Source: Xanthomonas sp. DAR 80977 (GTDB taxonomy: Bacteria > Pseudomonadota > Gammaproteobacteria > Xanthomonadales > Xanthomonadaceae). From it: 64,000 nt of DNA. Positions 16,847 to 26,146 of the stretch are shown here, in pieces (positions within the stretch are counted from its first letter, which is position 1; every line of letters begins with the position of its first letter). The stretch is taken from positions 4,285,001-4,349,000 of the forward strand of contig NZ_CP162487.1 in NCBI RefSeq assembly GCF_041240605.1, given 5' to 3'. The position numbers and the translations under genes were made by a program. The notes beneath the pieces are model-generated. The model did not search any database, was not told the DNA's origin, and saw only the letters and a program-made list of their open reading frames with translations.

Positions 16847-19081
16847 CTACCAGTCCAGCGCCAGGCTGACCGAGACGTTGCGCCCGGCGCCGGTATAGCG
16901 GTCGAGCACCGCGCTGCTGGCCAGGGTCGCGCTGGGCAGGTTGTTCCAGTCGATGTAGCGGCGATCGGCCAGGTTGAACACGCCGACGTTGAGCCTGGCG
17001 CCGGGGGTGAAGTTCCAGTGCGCGAGCAGGTCCAGCGTCGCGTAGCCGGCCGGCGTGTAGTAGCTCGCCAGCGCCGGGCGCTTCTTCTTCGCCACGAAGG
17101 TGCCGACCAGTTGCGCGCCCCAGCTGTCGCGATCGTAGGCCAGGCCGAGCACGCCGCGCAGCGGATCGATCGAGTTCAGCGGCGCGTCGTCGGTCTTGTT
17201 GTCGCCGCGCGCATAGGCGGCGCTGGAATGCAGCGACCAGCCGGCCCAGCGCGCGTCCAGCGCGCCGACATCGACCCCGGCCTTGGCCTCCACGCCCTTG
17301 ATCACCACGTGATCGACGTTGCGCGACTGGTACAGCATCAGGCCGTCGGCGTTGTAGCCGACGAAGCTGTAGGACTCGATGAAGTCGCGGTAGTCGTTGT
17401 AGTAGCCGCTCAGGCCGAAGTACCCGGCCGCCGCGGTGTAGCGCAGGCCCAGCTCGGCGCCCTTGCTGGTCTCCGGCTTCAGGTCCGGGTTGGCGATGGC
17501 GGTGTAGCCGAACTGCAGGTTGGTGAAGCCGATGTTGACGTCGTTGTACGGCGGCGCGCGGAAGCCGTGCGCGTAGTTGGCGTACAGCGACCACGCGTCG
17601 TCGATGCGCCAGATCGCGCCGAGCTTGGGCGAGACGTTGCTGTCGGTGACCTTCTCCGCGGCCACGCCGGGGTTGTCGACGGCGAAGATCGCATCGACCT
17701 GCGGCGATAGCCGGTAGTAGTCCACGCGCAGGCCCGGGATCAGGCTGAAGCGGCCATCGGCCAGGCGCATCTCGTCCTGCAGGTAGGCGCCGGCCTTGGT
17801 GGTCTCGGTGACCGGGAAATCGCGCACCGGGAACGTCTCCACGCCCACGGTCTTGCTGATCGCCCCGGTCGTCAGGTTCTGCGCGTAGCCATCGCGCTTC
17901 TCGTGGGTGTCGCTCCACGACAGGTCGATGCCGTAGCTGAAATCGTGGACCACGCTGCCCTGGTCCACCTGCTTGTGCAGGTTGGCCTGCAGACCGTACA
18001 GGCGCTGGTCGAAGTCGTGTTCCATGTGCCGCAGGGTGTTGTTGCTGCGGCGCTCGTCGGTGCGCTGCAGGCTCTCGCTGTCCTGCCGGTACAGCTGCCA
18101 CTGCAGGTCGTCGGCGAGCAGCGTGTCGAGCTGGTCCACTTCGTGGGTCAGCGACACGCGGGCGCGGGTCTGGTGGTCGCGGCCGCGCTGCGACAGGATG
18201 CTGGAGGTGACGTTGCTCAGCGCATCGATGCTGGAATAGTCCTCGTTGCCTTCCACGGTCAGCTTGAAGCGCTGGTTCGCGCTTGGCGCGTAGACCAGCT
18301 TGCTGAGCAGGCTGCGGCCGTCGCTGCTGAGCGGATTGGGCGCGGTGCGCGCCGCGCCGGTGCTGCGGTTGTCGCCCTGGGTCTCGCTTTCCTGGCCCTG
18401 GCGGTGGCTGACCGCGGCCATGCCGCTCCAGCGCTCGCCGCCGAACGCGACCAGCGCGCCGGCGAACAGGCCGTCCCACTCGCTCTCGTAGCCGAACTTC
18501 AGGCCCACGTAGCTGTCCTTGCCGGGCGCCAGGTAGTCGGCCGGATCCTTGGTGACGTAGGCGACCACGCCGCCGAGCGCGTCCGAGCCGTACAGCGAGC
18601 TGGCCGGGCCGCGCACGATCTCGACCCGCTTGAGCGTTTCCATGTCGACGAAGTTGCGGTTGGCGTTGAGATAGCTGCCGAAGCTGAAGCTGTCCGAGAC
18701 CGGGATGCCGTCGGTCTGGATCAGCACGCGGTTGCCGTCCAGGCCGCGGATGCGGATGCCGCCGACGCCGCTGAAGCGGCCGCTGTTGCCGGTGACCGAG
18801 ACGCCGGGCGTATAGCGCAGCAGGTCCTCCAGGTCGTACACCAGTTCCTGGTCCATCTGCTCGCGGTCGATCACATCGACGCTGCTCGGCACCTCGACGA
18901 TGGCGCGCTGGGTACGCGTGGCGGTGACCTGCAGGCGGTCGAAGTCGCGCGGCGTGGCGGAACCGGCGGAACTGTCCGCATCGACGGCGTCGGTGGCGGT
19001 GTCGGGAGCGGCGTGCGCGCAGGCGGCCAGGGCCAGCCACAGCGCGCCGGTGAGCGGAGCGGTACGGATCATGGAAGTCAT
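16847..19081 (-). CDS. TonB-dependent hemin/heme receptor
   Basis: Outer membrane heme receptor of 744 residues from the chosen ATG at 19081 (a second ATG at 19072 is also possible). The signal peptide ends near ACAHA-APD. A TonB box-like VTATRTQRAIVEVPSSV segment starts the plug, which contains DLLRYTPGVSV, IRIRGLDGNRVL and VEIVRGPASSLYGSDALGG. The barrel holds the receptor signature YANYAHGFRAPPYNDVNIGF and FRAP-NPDLKPE region typical of HmuR/ShuA-type receptors (FRAP... NPDL). The last strand ends in Trp (SVSLALDW). It follows hemP by 168 bp that include a GC hairpin and precedes the HmuS-like gene. Confidence 0.93.
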   Translation of the reverse strand: MTSMIRTAPLTGALWLALAACAHAAPDTATDAVDADSSAGSATPRDFDRLQVTATRTQRAIVEVPSSVDVIDREQMDQELVYDLEDLLRYTPGVSVTGNSGRFSGVGGIRIRGLDGNRVLIQTDGIPVSDSFSFGSYLNANRNFVDMETLKRVEIVRGPASSLYGSDALGGVVAYVTKDPADYLAPGKDSYVGLKFGYESEWDGLFAGALVAFGGERWSGMAAVSHRQGQESETQGDNRSTGAARTAPNPLSSDGRSLLSKLVYAPSANQRFKLTVEGNEDYSSIDALSNVTSSILSQRGRDHQTRARVSLTHEVDQLDTLLADDLQWQLYRQDSESLQRTDERRSNNTLRHMEHDFDQRLYGLQANLHKQVDQGSVVHDFSYGIDLSWSDTHEKRDGYAQNLTTGAISKTVGVETFPVRDFPVTETTKAGAYLQDEMRLADGRFSLIPGLRVDYYRLSPQVDAIFAVDNPGVAAEKVTDSNVSPKLGAIWRIDDAWSLYANYAHGFRAPPYNDVNIGFTNLQFGYTAIANPDLKPETSKGAELGLRYTAAAGYFGLSGYYNDYRDFIESYSFVGYNADGLMLYQSRNVDHVVIKGVEAKAGVDVGALDARWAGWSLHSSAAYARGDNKTDDAPLNSIDPLRGVLGLAYDRDSWGAQLVGTFVAKKKRPALASYYTPAGYATLDLLAHWNFTPGARLNVGVFNLADRRYIDWNNLPSATLASSAVLDRYTGAGRNVSVSLALDW

Positions 19082-19220
19082 CGGTGGGTCGCGAAAAAAT
19101 CCCGGCCGCGCCGGCACGCAGGCCGGCGCAGGGGCCGAGGGGAGAGAAACGGTCGCGACTGCGGGCGGCCGCGGCGGACCCATCGGGTCCGGCCAGGTGG
19201 CGGCAGTGTCGAGCGGGGGG

Positions 19221-19245
19221 TCCGGCCGCGCGCTGCGCGGCCGGA
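19221..19245 (-). other. GC hairpin between hemP and the heme receptor
   Basis: The arms tccggccgcg (19221-19230) and cgcggccgga (19236-19245) are perfectly complementary with a 5-base loop. It begins 5 bp after the hemP stop. No U run follows on the minus strand, so it may protect the short hemP message or reduce read-through into the receptor. Confidence 0.5.
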
Positions 19246-19249
19246 CGGC

Positions 19250-19450
19250 TTACTTGGTCAGGATCAGCTTGTCGTTGCTGGTATGGCGCAGGCGATAGAC
19301 GCGGTCGCCGTGCTGGATCAGCACCTCGCGGCGCCCTTTCAGCAGCGCCTCGCTGCCGATGGTCTCTTCGGCCGGCACCGCGCGCGGCAGCGCGCGCTCG
19401 CGCAGGCTCAGGGTTTCGGGGTGACGCAACAGGACGGGTTGGGCGGTCAT
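19250..19450 (-). CDS. hemP: Hemin uptake protein HemP/HmuP
   Basis: Small protein of 66 residues matching the HemP/HmuP family. The C-terminal half carries the hallmark: SEALLKGRREVLIQHGDRVY followed by RLRHTSNDKLILTK. Members are needed for heme uptake gene expression in several proteobacteria, in some cases as transcriptional co-activators. I chose the ATG at 19450 (MTAQPVLL) because an upstream ATG at 19501 would put the first 17 codons across a Fur-box-like site. It is the first gene of the heme operon, immediately downstream of that site. Confidence 0.88.
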   Translation of the reverse strand: MTAQPVLLRHPETLSLRERALPRAVPAEETIGSEALLKGRREVLIQHGDRVYRLRHTSNDKLILTK

Positions 19451-19484
19451 GGTCGAGCTCCGTACACAGGGGTCGATACGGATG

Positions 19485-19503
19485 ATAATGATTCTCAACA
19501 ATT
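19485..19503 (-). promoter_or_regulatory. Fur-box-like operator upstream of hemP
   Basis: Plus-strand bases 19485-19503 read GATAATGATTCTCAACAAT, matching most positions of the 19-bp Fur consensus GATAATGATAATCATTATC, especially the left half. It lies about 35 bp upstream of the hemP start in an AT-rich island within otherwise GC-rich sequence. Iron-repressed expression of the four-gene heme operon is inferred. Confidence 0.75.
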
Positions 19504-19642
19504 AAGCAAGAGCCGTTCTCGTTTGCGACGATTCAAGCTACGGATGGAAAATCGATCTTCGACAGCCGCAACGAATCGCCTATTGCGCACGGCCTTTGGC
19601 CAGCCATGCTCCGACCGGCCTTCGCGCCGAAAGCGGGCCCGC

Positions 19643-20614
19643 TCAGGCCACCGCCGCCTCGACCTGCGCCCACCACGCCGGATCCTCGCGCGCGGCCAAT
19701 GGCAGCGCCTCGAAGTTCTGGACCAGTTGGGCGACGCGGCTGGCGCCGAGGATCACCGTGGACACGTGCGGATTGCGCAGGCACCAGGCGATCGCCAGCG
19801 CCGCCGGCGCCACGCCCGCGCCGGCCGCCAGCGCGGTGAAGCGGCGCGCGCGCTCCACGCGGCGCTGCGCCGGCGGCCCAATCACCTCGTCGTGCAGCCA
19901 GGCGTTGCTCGCCTGGCCCAGCCGCGAGGCCGGGTCGATGCCGTCGTTGTACTTGCCGGTCAGCAGGCCCGAGGCCAGCGGCGACCAGATCGTGGTGCCC
20001 AGGCCGAGTTCGGCGTACAGCGGCGCGTATTCCTGCTCCACGCGCTGGCGGTGCAGCAGGTTGTACTGCGGCTGCTCCATCGACGGCCCCTGCAGGCCGA
20101 GCGCCTGCGCCACCCGCGCCGCCTCGCGGATGCGCTCGGCCGGCCACTCGGAGGTGCCCCAGTACAGCACCTTGCCCTGGCGGACCAGCGCGTCCATCGC
20201 GCGCACGGTTTCCTCCACCGGCGTGTCGGCGTCGGGGCGATGGCAGTAGTACAGGTCCAGGTAGTCCACCCGCAGCCGCTTCAGCGCGGCATGGCAGGCA
20301 TCGGTGACGTGCTTGCGCGACAGCCCGCGCTGGGTCGGACGCGGCGTGGCGACCGCGCCGAAGTAGACCTTGCTGGACACGCAATAGCCATCGCGCGGCA
20401 GCCGCAGGTCGGCGATCACGTCGCCCATCACCTGCTCGGCGCGGCCCTGCGCGTAGACCTCGGCGTTGTCGAAGAAGTTGACCCCGTGGTCCCAGGCGGC
20501 GGCGATCAGGTTGCGCGCTTCGTCGCGGTCGATCTGTCCGCCGAAGTTGATCCAGGCGCCGAACGACAGCGCCGACAGCTGCAAGCCGGTGGCGCCGAGG
20601 CGACGGTAATGCAT
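19643..20614 (-). CDS. Aldo/keto reductase (Kv-beta / YghZ-like)
   Basis: NADPH-dependent oxidoreductase of 323 residues. The ATG at 20614 is preceded by a near-perfect AGGAGGA Shine-Dalgarno 5-6 nt upstream, which fixes the start. The catalytic tetrad is intact: Asp49 in NFFDNAE, Tyr54, Lys82 in SSKVYF and His125 in YYCHRPD. The sequence YNLLHRQRVEQEYAPLY and the closing ILGASRVAQLVQNFEAL are typical of the voltage-gated potassium channel beta-subunit branch (AKR6/YghZ). It stands alone; the substrate is probably an aldehyde but not identifiable. No regulatory site is evident. Confidence 0.93.
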   Translation of the reverse strand: MHYRRLGATGLQLSALSFGAWINFGGQIDRDEARNLIAAAWDHGVNFFDNAEVYAQGRAEQVMGDVIADLRLPRDGYCVSSKVYFGAVATPRPTQRGLSRKHVTDACHAALKRLRVDYLDLYYCHRPDADTPVEETVRAMDALVRQGKVLYWGTSEWPAERIREAARVAQALGLQGPSMEQPQYNLLHRQRVEQEYAPLYAELGLGTTIWSPLASGLLTGKYNDGIDPASRLGQASNAWLHDEVIGPPAQRRVERARRFTALAAGAGVAPAALAIAWCLRNPHVSTVILGASRVAQLVQNFEALPLAAREDPAWWAQVEAAVA

Positions 20615-20813
20615 GCGAACTCCTCCTGCTGGACGGGCCCGCGAACGTGGCCGGCGGGCGGCCGCACAGTGTAGCGAGCCCGCCGGGATCCCGCGTACTG
20701 CGCGCAATGCTTGATCCATCAAGGATTTGCGGCGCTGAACGGGGTTTACCTTGCCGCCCGTCACCCCCTGCACTAGGCTTCCTCTCTTTGGTCCGGCGAT
20801 CCAGGGGAAGCAG

Positions 20814-22112
20814 ATGGTCGAGGGTTTGGGGAGGATCGGCTTCGGCCTGTTCGGGTTGGCGGTGTTGATCGGGATCACCTGGCTGTTCTCGAACAACAAG
20901 CGCGCGGTCGATTGGAAGCTGGTCGCAACCGGCCTGATCCTGCAGATCGGCTTCGCCTCGCTGGTGCTGCTGGTGCCCGGCGGGCGCCAGGTCTTCGACT
21001 GGCTGGGACAGCTGTTCGTGAAGGTGCTGAGCTTCGTCAACGAAGGCTCCGGCTTCATCTTCGGCAGCCTGATGGACACCAAGACCTACGGCTTCATCTT
21101 CGCCTTCCAGGTGCTGCCGACGATCATCTTCTTCTCCGCGCTGATGGGCGTGCTCTACCACCTGGGGGTGATGCAGGCGGTGGTACGGGTGATGGCCTGG
21201 GCGATCACCAAGGTGATGCGCGTGTCCGGCGCGGAAACCACCAGCGTCTGCGCCAGCGTGTTCATCGGCCAGACCGAGGCGCCGCTGACGGTGCGCCCGT
21301 ACATCCCGAAGATGACCGAGTCCGAGCTGCTGACGATGATGATCGGCGGCATGGCGCACATCGCCGGCGGCGTGCTGGCCGCCTACGTGGGCATGCTCGG
21401 CGGCACCGACCCGGCGGAACAGGCGTTCTACGCCAAGCACCTGCTGGCGGCGAGCATCATGGCCGCGCCGGCCACGCTGGTGGTGGCCAAGCTGCTGATC
21501 CCGGAAACCGGCACGCCGCTGACCCGCGGCACGGTCAAGATGGAAGTGGAGAAGACCACCAGCAACATCATCGACGCCGCCGCCGCCGGTGCCGGCGACG
21601 GCCTGCGCCTGGCGCTGAACATCGGCGCGATGCTGCTGGCCTTCATCGCCCTGATCGCGCTGGTCAACGCGCCGCTGACCTGGATCGGCGACGTCACCGG
21701 CCTGGCCGCGGCGATCGGCCGCCCGACCAACCTGTCGACCATCTTCGGCTATGTGCTGGCGCCGATCGCCTGGGTGATCGGCACGCCGTGGGCGGACGCG
21801 ACCACGGTCGGCTCGCTGATCGGGCAGAAGGTCGTCATCAACGAATTCGTCGCCTACAGCGAGCTGGCGCAGATCGTCAAAGGCCAGGTCCCGGGCATGA
21901 GCCTGAGCACCGAAGGCCGGCTGATCGCCACCTACGCGCTGTGCGGCTTCGCCAACTTCAGCTCGATCGCGATCCAGATCGGCGGCATCGGTGGCCTGGC
22001 CCCCGAGCGCCGCCACGACCTGGCGCGGTTCGGCCTGCGCGCGGTGCTGGGTGGCTCGATCGCCACCTTCATGACCGCCACCATCGCCGGCGTGCTGTCG
22101 CACTTCGGCTGA
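20814..22112 (+). CDS. nupC: NupC-type concentrative nucleoside transporter
   Basis: Inner-membrane nucleoside symporter of 432 residues. The start at 20814 has an AGGGGA Shine-Dalgarno; an earlier ATG at 20751 gives a non-hydrophobic extension and is less likely. CNT family landmarks are seen: GFIFAFQVLPTIIFFSALMG, ETTSVCASVFIGQTEAPL (the conserved GQTEAPL of helical hairpin 1), ALCGFANFSSIAIQIGG (second hairpin, sodium/nucleoside site) and VVINEFVAYSEL. The next gene, 40 bp downstream, encodes a ribokinase-like enzyme, so uptake and salvage of nucleosides is the likely joint function. Confidence 0.94.
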   Translation: MVEGLGRIGFGLFGLAVLIGITWLFSNNKRAVDWKLVATGLILQIGFASLVLLVPGGRQVFDWLGQLFVKVLSFVNEGSGFIFGSLMDTKTYGFIFAFQVLPTIIFFSALMGVLYHLGVMQAVVRVMAWAITKVMRVSGAETTSVCASVFIGQTEAPLTVRPYIPKMTESELLTMMIGGMAHIAGGVLAAYVGMLGGTDPAEQAFYAKHLLAASIMAAPATLVVAKLLIPETGTPLTRGTVKMEVEKTTSNIIDAAAAGAGDGLRLALNIGAMLLAFIALIALVNAPLTWIGDVTGLAAAIGRPTNLSTIFGYVLAPIAWVIGTPWADATTVGSLIGQKVVINEFVAYSELAQIVKGQVPGMSLSTEGRLIATYALCGFANFSSIAIQIGGIGGLAPERRHDLARFGLRAVLGGSIATFMTATIAGVLSHFG

Positions 22113-22152
22113 TGCAGTTCCCCTTTCCCCAGTACCCGTTGAGAAGCAGCAC

Positions 22153-23112
22153 ATGCCTATGAGTTCGGTCATCGTCGTCGGTTCGTTCAATGTCGACCAC
22201 GTCTGGCGCTGCGAAACCCTGCCCGCCCCGGGCGCGACCATCGCCGGCCGCTACAGCACCGGCCCCGGCGGCAAGGGCTTCAACCAGGCGGTGGCGGCGG
22301 CGCGCGCCGGCGCCCGCACCACCTTCGTCTGCGCGCTCGGCGACGACGCCGGCGGCGCGATGGCGCGCGCGCTGGCGGCGCAGGACGGCATCGACCTGGC
22401 CGCCGAGGCCAGCACCGAGCCGACCGGCACCGGCGGCATCTACGTCGACGGCCACGGCCGCAACACCATCGTCATCGGCGCCGGCGCCAACGCCGCGCTG
22501 AGCCTGGGCTTCGTGCAGGCGCAGCGCGCGCTGCTGGGGTCGGCGCGGGTGCTGCTGGCGCAGCTGGAATCGCCGATCGAGACCATCGAGGGCACCCTGG
22601 CGCTGGCGCGCGAGACCGGCCTGACCACGGTGCTCAACGCGGCGCCGGCGAATGCGCAGACCAGCATCGGCCTGCTCAAGCTGGCCGACGTGCTGACCCC
22701 GAACGAGACCGAGTTCGCCGCGCTGCTGGCGCGCCACGTCGGCGAACGCGTGGATGCCGACGACGTCGCCGCCACCGATGGCGGCAGCCTGCACGCGCTG
22801 TGCCGCAAGCTGCTGCCCGGCGGCACCGTGGTGGTGACGCTGGGTTCGGTCGGCGCGTTCATCTCGCATCCCGAAGAGCGCCAGCGCGGCGATGCGCAGC
22901 CGTACTACCGCATCGGCGCCGAGGCGGCGCACACCGTGGACACCACCGGCGCCGGCGACGCCTTCAACGGCGCGCTGGTGGCCTCGCTGGCGCAGTCGCC
23001 GAACGCGGCCTTCGCCACCCACGTGCGGTTCGCCAACCACTACGCGGCGCGTTCGACCGAGGCCGAGGGCGCCGCCGCGTCGATGCCGCGGCTGGTGCCG
23101 GACGCCGGCTGA
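22153..23112 (+). CDS. rbsK: Ribokinase-like PfkB-family kinase
   Basis: Sugar or nucleoside kinase of 319 residues. The N-terminal strand VIVVGSFNVDHV and the GPGGKGFNQAVAAARAGA signature are characteristic of ribokinases (GGKGANQAVAAARLG in RbsK). The C-terminal PfkB motif DTTGAGDAFNGAL contains the catalytic Asp in GAGD, and NAAPAN/TPNETE match the substrate-side motifs. It follows the nucleoside transporter by 40 bp. In salvage the substrate could be ribose freed from nucleosides, or a nucleoside itself; a nucleosidase gene is not in the window. Confidence 0.85.
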   Translation: MPMSSVIVVGSFNVDHVWRCETLPAPGATIAGRYSTGPGGKGFNQAVAAARAGARTTFVCALGDDAGGAMARALAAQDGIDLAAEASTEPTGTGGIYVDGHGRNTIVIGAGANAALSLGFVQAQRALLGSARVLLAQLESPIETIEGTLALARETGLTTVLNAAPANAQTSIGLLKLADVLTPNETEFAALLARHVGERVDADDVAATDGGSLHALCRKLLPGGTVVVTLGSVGAFISHPEERQRGDAQPYYRIGAEAAHTVDTTGAGDAFNGALVASLAQSPNAAFATHVRFANHYAARSTEAEGAAASMPRLVPDAG

Positions 23113-23196
23113 GCCGTTTCCCACAGGACGGCGCGCGACGCCGTCCGCAACAGCGCCGCTCGTCGCGCGCGGCGCGCATCACGACAAGGAGTTCCG

Positions 23197-23802
23197 ATGC
23201 CACGTCTTTGCGCCCTCCCGTTCGCCGCGTGGTGCGCGCTCATGGCGCCGCTGTCCGCGCTCGCCGCGCCTGACTGCGACTGGAACGGCCATGCCAGCGC
23301 CGCCGACCGCGCCGCGGTCACCGTCTCCGCGCGCAGCCTGCAGCAGGCGATCGCGCCGCGCTACGGCGATGCCGAGCAGGAAGCCGGCGCGGCGCTGGCG
23401 CGCACGTTGCTGCAGCGCGCACAGACGCCGCAGCCGCTGGGCAAGCTGGAGGGCCGCTGGAAGCTGCGCTCGATCCAGGTCGATCGCGACTTCGCCTATG
23501 CCTATCCCTATTTCAAGGCAGAGATCGCGCGCGGTCCCTGCGGCTACCGCCTGCGCAAGACCAGCGGCTCGCAGCGCCGCAGCGGCACGCTGTCCGCGCT
23601 GGCCGCGGACAGCCGCGAACTGGCGTTCCTCGGCGCCAGCACGGTCAACGACGAGCCGGAAGCCGCGTATGCCCCCGGCAACGTGTCCGACGGCACCCAT
23701 GGCAACAGCGTCGGCCGCCTGGTCGCGCTCGGCCCGGACGAACTGCTGCTGATCCTGGACGGCAACGACAAGGGCTTCGAGCTGTACCAGCTGGTCCGCT
23801 GA
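23197..23802 (+). CDS. DUF4893-like exported protein
   Basis: Exported protein of 201 residues with a signal peptide ending ALAAPDCDW. The mature part has LGKLEGRWKLRSIQVDRDFAYAYPYFKAEI, then RLRKTSGSQRRSGTLSAL, LAFLGASTVNDEPEAAY and NSVGRLVALGPDELLLIL: the block order of the DUF4893 family (a GxWxCRTIK-like strand, KxSGSQRxSGxLY, and a final LELVR-like strand; here FELYQLVR). No enzymatic residue is evident. It is 84 bp after the kinase gene and 54 bp before dusB, on the same strand, so it could be co-transcribed with either. The role is unknown. Confidence 0.75.
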   Translation: MPRLCALPFAAWCALMAPLSALAAPDCDWNGHASAADRAAVTVSARSLQQAIAPRYGDAEQEAGAALARTLLQRAQTPQPLGKLEGRWKLRSIQVDRDFAYAYPYFKAEIARGPCGYRLRKTSGSQRRSGTLSALAADSRELAFLGASTVNDEPEAAYAPGNVSDGTHGNSVGRLVALGPDELLLILDGNDKGFELYQLVR

Positions 23803-23856
23803 ACCCGCGCACCGCGCCAAGTTGGCAGCGGCCGCGGCGGCGGCGACAATGGCCGC

Positions 23857-24855
23857 ATGCGTATCGGCCCCTACACGATCGAACCGAAGGTGATCCTGGC
23901 GCCGATGGCCGGGGTCACCGACAAGCCGTTCCGGCTGCTGTGCAAGCGCCTGGGCGCCGGCCTGGCGGTGTCGGAGATGACCATTTCCGACCCGCGCTTC
24001 TGGCAGACCCGCAAGTCGCTGCAGCGCATGGACCACGCCGGCGAGCCGGACCCGGTCAGCGTGCAGATCGCCGGCACCGAGCCGCAGCAGCTGGCCGAGG
24101 CGGCGCGCTACAACGCCGACCACGGCGCGCAGCTGATCGACATCAACATGGGCTGCCCGGCGAAGAAGGTGTGCAACGCCTGGGCCGGCTCGGCGCTGAT
24201 GCGCGACGAGGCGCTGGTGGCGCGCATCCTCGACGCGGTGGTGGCCGCCTCGCCGGTGCCGGTGACGCTGAAGATCCGCACCGGCTGGGACTGCGACCAC
24301 CGCAACGGCCCGGCCATCGCGCGCATCGCCGAGGACTGCGGCATCGCCGCGCTGGCCGTGCACGGCCGCACCCGCGACCAGCACTACAGCGGGCAGGCCG
24401 AATACGCCACGATCGCGCAGATCAAGGCCGCGCTGCGCATCCCGGTGATCGCCAACGGCGACATCGATTCGCCGCACAAGGCCGCGCAGGTGCTGGCCGC
24501 CACCGGCGCCGATGCGGTGATGGTCGGCCGCGCCGCGCAGGGCCGGCCGTGGATCTTCGGCGAGATCGCGCACTACCTGGCCACCGGCGAACTGCTGCCG
24601 GCGCCGTCGCTGCCGTGCGTGCGCGACACCCTGCTCGGCCACCTGCAGGCGCTGCACGAGTTCTACGGCGAGGCGCAGGGCGTGCGCATCGCGCGCAAGC
24701 ACCTGGGCTGGTACGCCAGGGACCGCCCCGAGAACGCGGCGTTCCGCGCCGTGGTCAACCGCGCCGAGACCGCCGATGCGCAGCTGCGGCTGACGGCCGA
24801 TTACTTCGACGCACTGATCGCCGGCGTGTCGCCCGACCTACCCGCCGCGGCCTGA
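23857..24855 (+). CDS. dusB: tRNA-dihydrouridine synthase B
   Basis: Flavoenzyme of 332 residues that reduces uridines in the tRNA D-loop. It shows VILAPMAGVTDKPFRLLCK (FMN site), INMGCPAKKV with catalytic Cys100, the phosphate-binding VTLKIRTGWD, AVHGRTRDQHYSG with conserved His/Arg, VIANGDI and VMVGRAAQGRPWIF. The YSG after HGRTR and the general pattern fit DusB rather than DusA or DusC. In enterobacteria dusB is followed by fis; here the next gene is a minus-strand membrane protein and no fis is seen. The ATG at 23857 matches the conserved N terminus. Confidence 0.94.
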   Translation: MRIGPYTIEPKVILAPMAGVTDKPFRLLCKRLGAGLAVSEMTISDPRFWQTRKSLQRMDHAGEPDPVSVQIAGTEPQQLAEAARYNADHGAQLIDINMGCPAKKVCNAWAGSALMRDEALVARILDAVVAASPVPVTLKIRTGWDCDHRNGPAIARIAEDCGIAALAVHGRTRDQHYSGQAEYATIAQIKAALRIPVIANGDIDSPHKAAQVLAATGADAVMVGRAAQGRPWIFGEIAHYLATGELLPAPSLPCVRDTLLGHLQALHEFYGEAQGVRIARKHLGWYARDRPENAAFRAVVNRAETADAQLRLTADYFDALIAGVSPDLPAAA

Positions 24856-25072
24856 GCGGCGCGGCGCAGGGCCACGCCAGGCATTCGCGGCGGGTCCCGT
24901 CCCCAGCCGTACGCCGTTCTCCGCTCCCCCGCAGGCGCGGCGGCTGAAACGAGCGCGCCGGTTCGGCGGCGGGCCGTTCGACCAGAGCGACGACAGCGGC
25001 AGGTGGCCCCGGACGCACGTGCCCAGCGGCACCCGCACGCGGACCGGGCTGCGGCGGCGATCCCCTGGCCGC

Positions 25073-26146
25073 TCAGTGCAGCTCGGACGGCGCCGGCGCG
25101 CCGACCGGCGTCGCCGCTGCAGGTTCGGTCCAGATCCGCCGCCACATCCGCGCCAGCGCCGCGCCGATCTGCCCGCGCGCCACCGGGGCGCGATACGCGG
25201 CCTGCAGCTGGCGCGGTGCGATCGCCTGCCAGCCGTCGCCGCGCTGCCGCGCCACCGCGAAATTGAAGTTGTAGTCCGGCTCCAGGCCCATGCGCAGGTC
25301 GCTGAGCACCAGTTCGCCGTCCTTGACCTGGGCGCGCATGAAGCCGCGGTTGAACCAGCTCAGCCGCTGCACCGACGGCAGCGCGCGCACCTGGCCCAGC
25401 GCCTGGGTGTTGGAGGGATAGCCCTGGAACCGCATCTGCCCGCTGTCGGCGACCAGCGAGCGTTCGCCGATCACGTAGCCGCCCGGGGTCATCGCCACCA
25501 CCCGCCACAGCAAGGTGTTGAACGGCATCGGCACCGAGAAGCGCGGCGCGTGCTGCAGGCCCATCGCCGCCAGCGCGCGGTCGGCCTGGCGATCGACCAG
25601 GTGCTTGGCCAGCAGCGACCAGCCCAGGTAGGCGCTGCTCAGGATCAGTCCGGCCAGCAGCGCCTGCTGCGCCACGCGCCGCGCGCGCGCCCACCAGGCG
25701 ATGGCGCAGGCCACGATCAGCCACAGCGTGTAGCCCGGATCGATGATGAACACGCTGGACCACATCGCCGGCGGCGGCCGCAACGGCCACCACAGCTGGG
25801 TGCCGTAGACGGTGAACGCATCCAGCAGCGGATGCGTGATCAAGGCCAGCTGCATCGCCCAGAACCAGCGGCGCGGCGCTTCGGCCACGCGGCCATGGCC
25901 GAAGCGCCGGTACAGCCACCAGATCAGCCAGCCGAGCAGCGGCAGCACGAACAGCGAGTGGCTGAAGCTGCGGTGCACCGTCATCAGCGTGACCGGGTCG
26001 CGGGTCAGCGGCAGCAGGAGCAGCGAATCGAGGTCGGGCACGGTGCCGAGCGCGGCGCCGGCGAGCAACGCGGCGCGGCGGTGCGCGGCAGGCGCGATGG
26101 CGGCGGCGACGGCGCCGCCGAGCACGATCTGGGAGAGGGAATCCAT
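25073..26146 (-). CDS. YdjM/YbcI-type metal-dependent membrane hydrolase (DUF457)
   Basis: Inner-membrane protein of 357 residues of the family labelled 'LexA-binding inner membrane-associated hydrolase' (DUF457/YdjM). It begins MDSLSQIVLGGAVAAAIAP, then LAGAALGTVPDLDSLLLLP, the histidine motif HRSFSHSLFVLP and ALITHPLLDAFTVYGTQLWWP. These Asp and His residues are the family's presumed metal site. Four or five helices follow to about residue 175, then a soluble C-terminal domain of about 170 residues. The substrate is unknown. It stands between dusB and the paralogue block, with no close neighbour on its strand except the latter, 269 bp upstream. Confidence 0.85.
   Translation of the reverse strand: MDSLSQIVLGGAVAAAIAPAAHRRAALLAGAALGTVPDLDSLLLLPLTRDPVTLMTVHRSFSHSLFVLPLLGWLIWWLYRRFGHGRVAEAPRRWFWAMQLALITHPLLDAFTVYGTQLWWPLRPPPAMWSSVFIIDPGYTLWLIVACAIAWWARARRVAQQALLAGLILSSAYLGWSLLAKHLVDRQADRALAAMGLQHAPRFSVPMPFNTLLWRVVAMTPGGYVIGERSLVADSGQMRFQGYPSNTQALGQVRALPSVQRLSWFNRGFMRAQVKDGELVLSDLRMGLEPDYNFNFAVARQRGDGWQAIAPRQLQAAYRAPVARGQIGAALARMWRRIWTEPAAATPVGAPAPSELH

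Noticed and set aside
19533..22241. A 902-codon minus-strand open frame across the aldo/keto reductase and nupC
   Set aside because: It is in a different frame from the reductase and antisense to nupC; no family motif, no ribosome site.
23857..24855. Expected fis gene after dusB
   Set aside because: No short Fis-like frame follows dusB in this window; the next gene is on the other strand.
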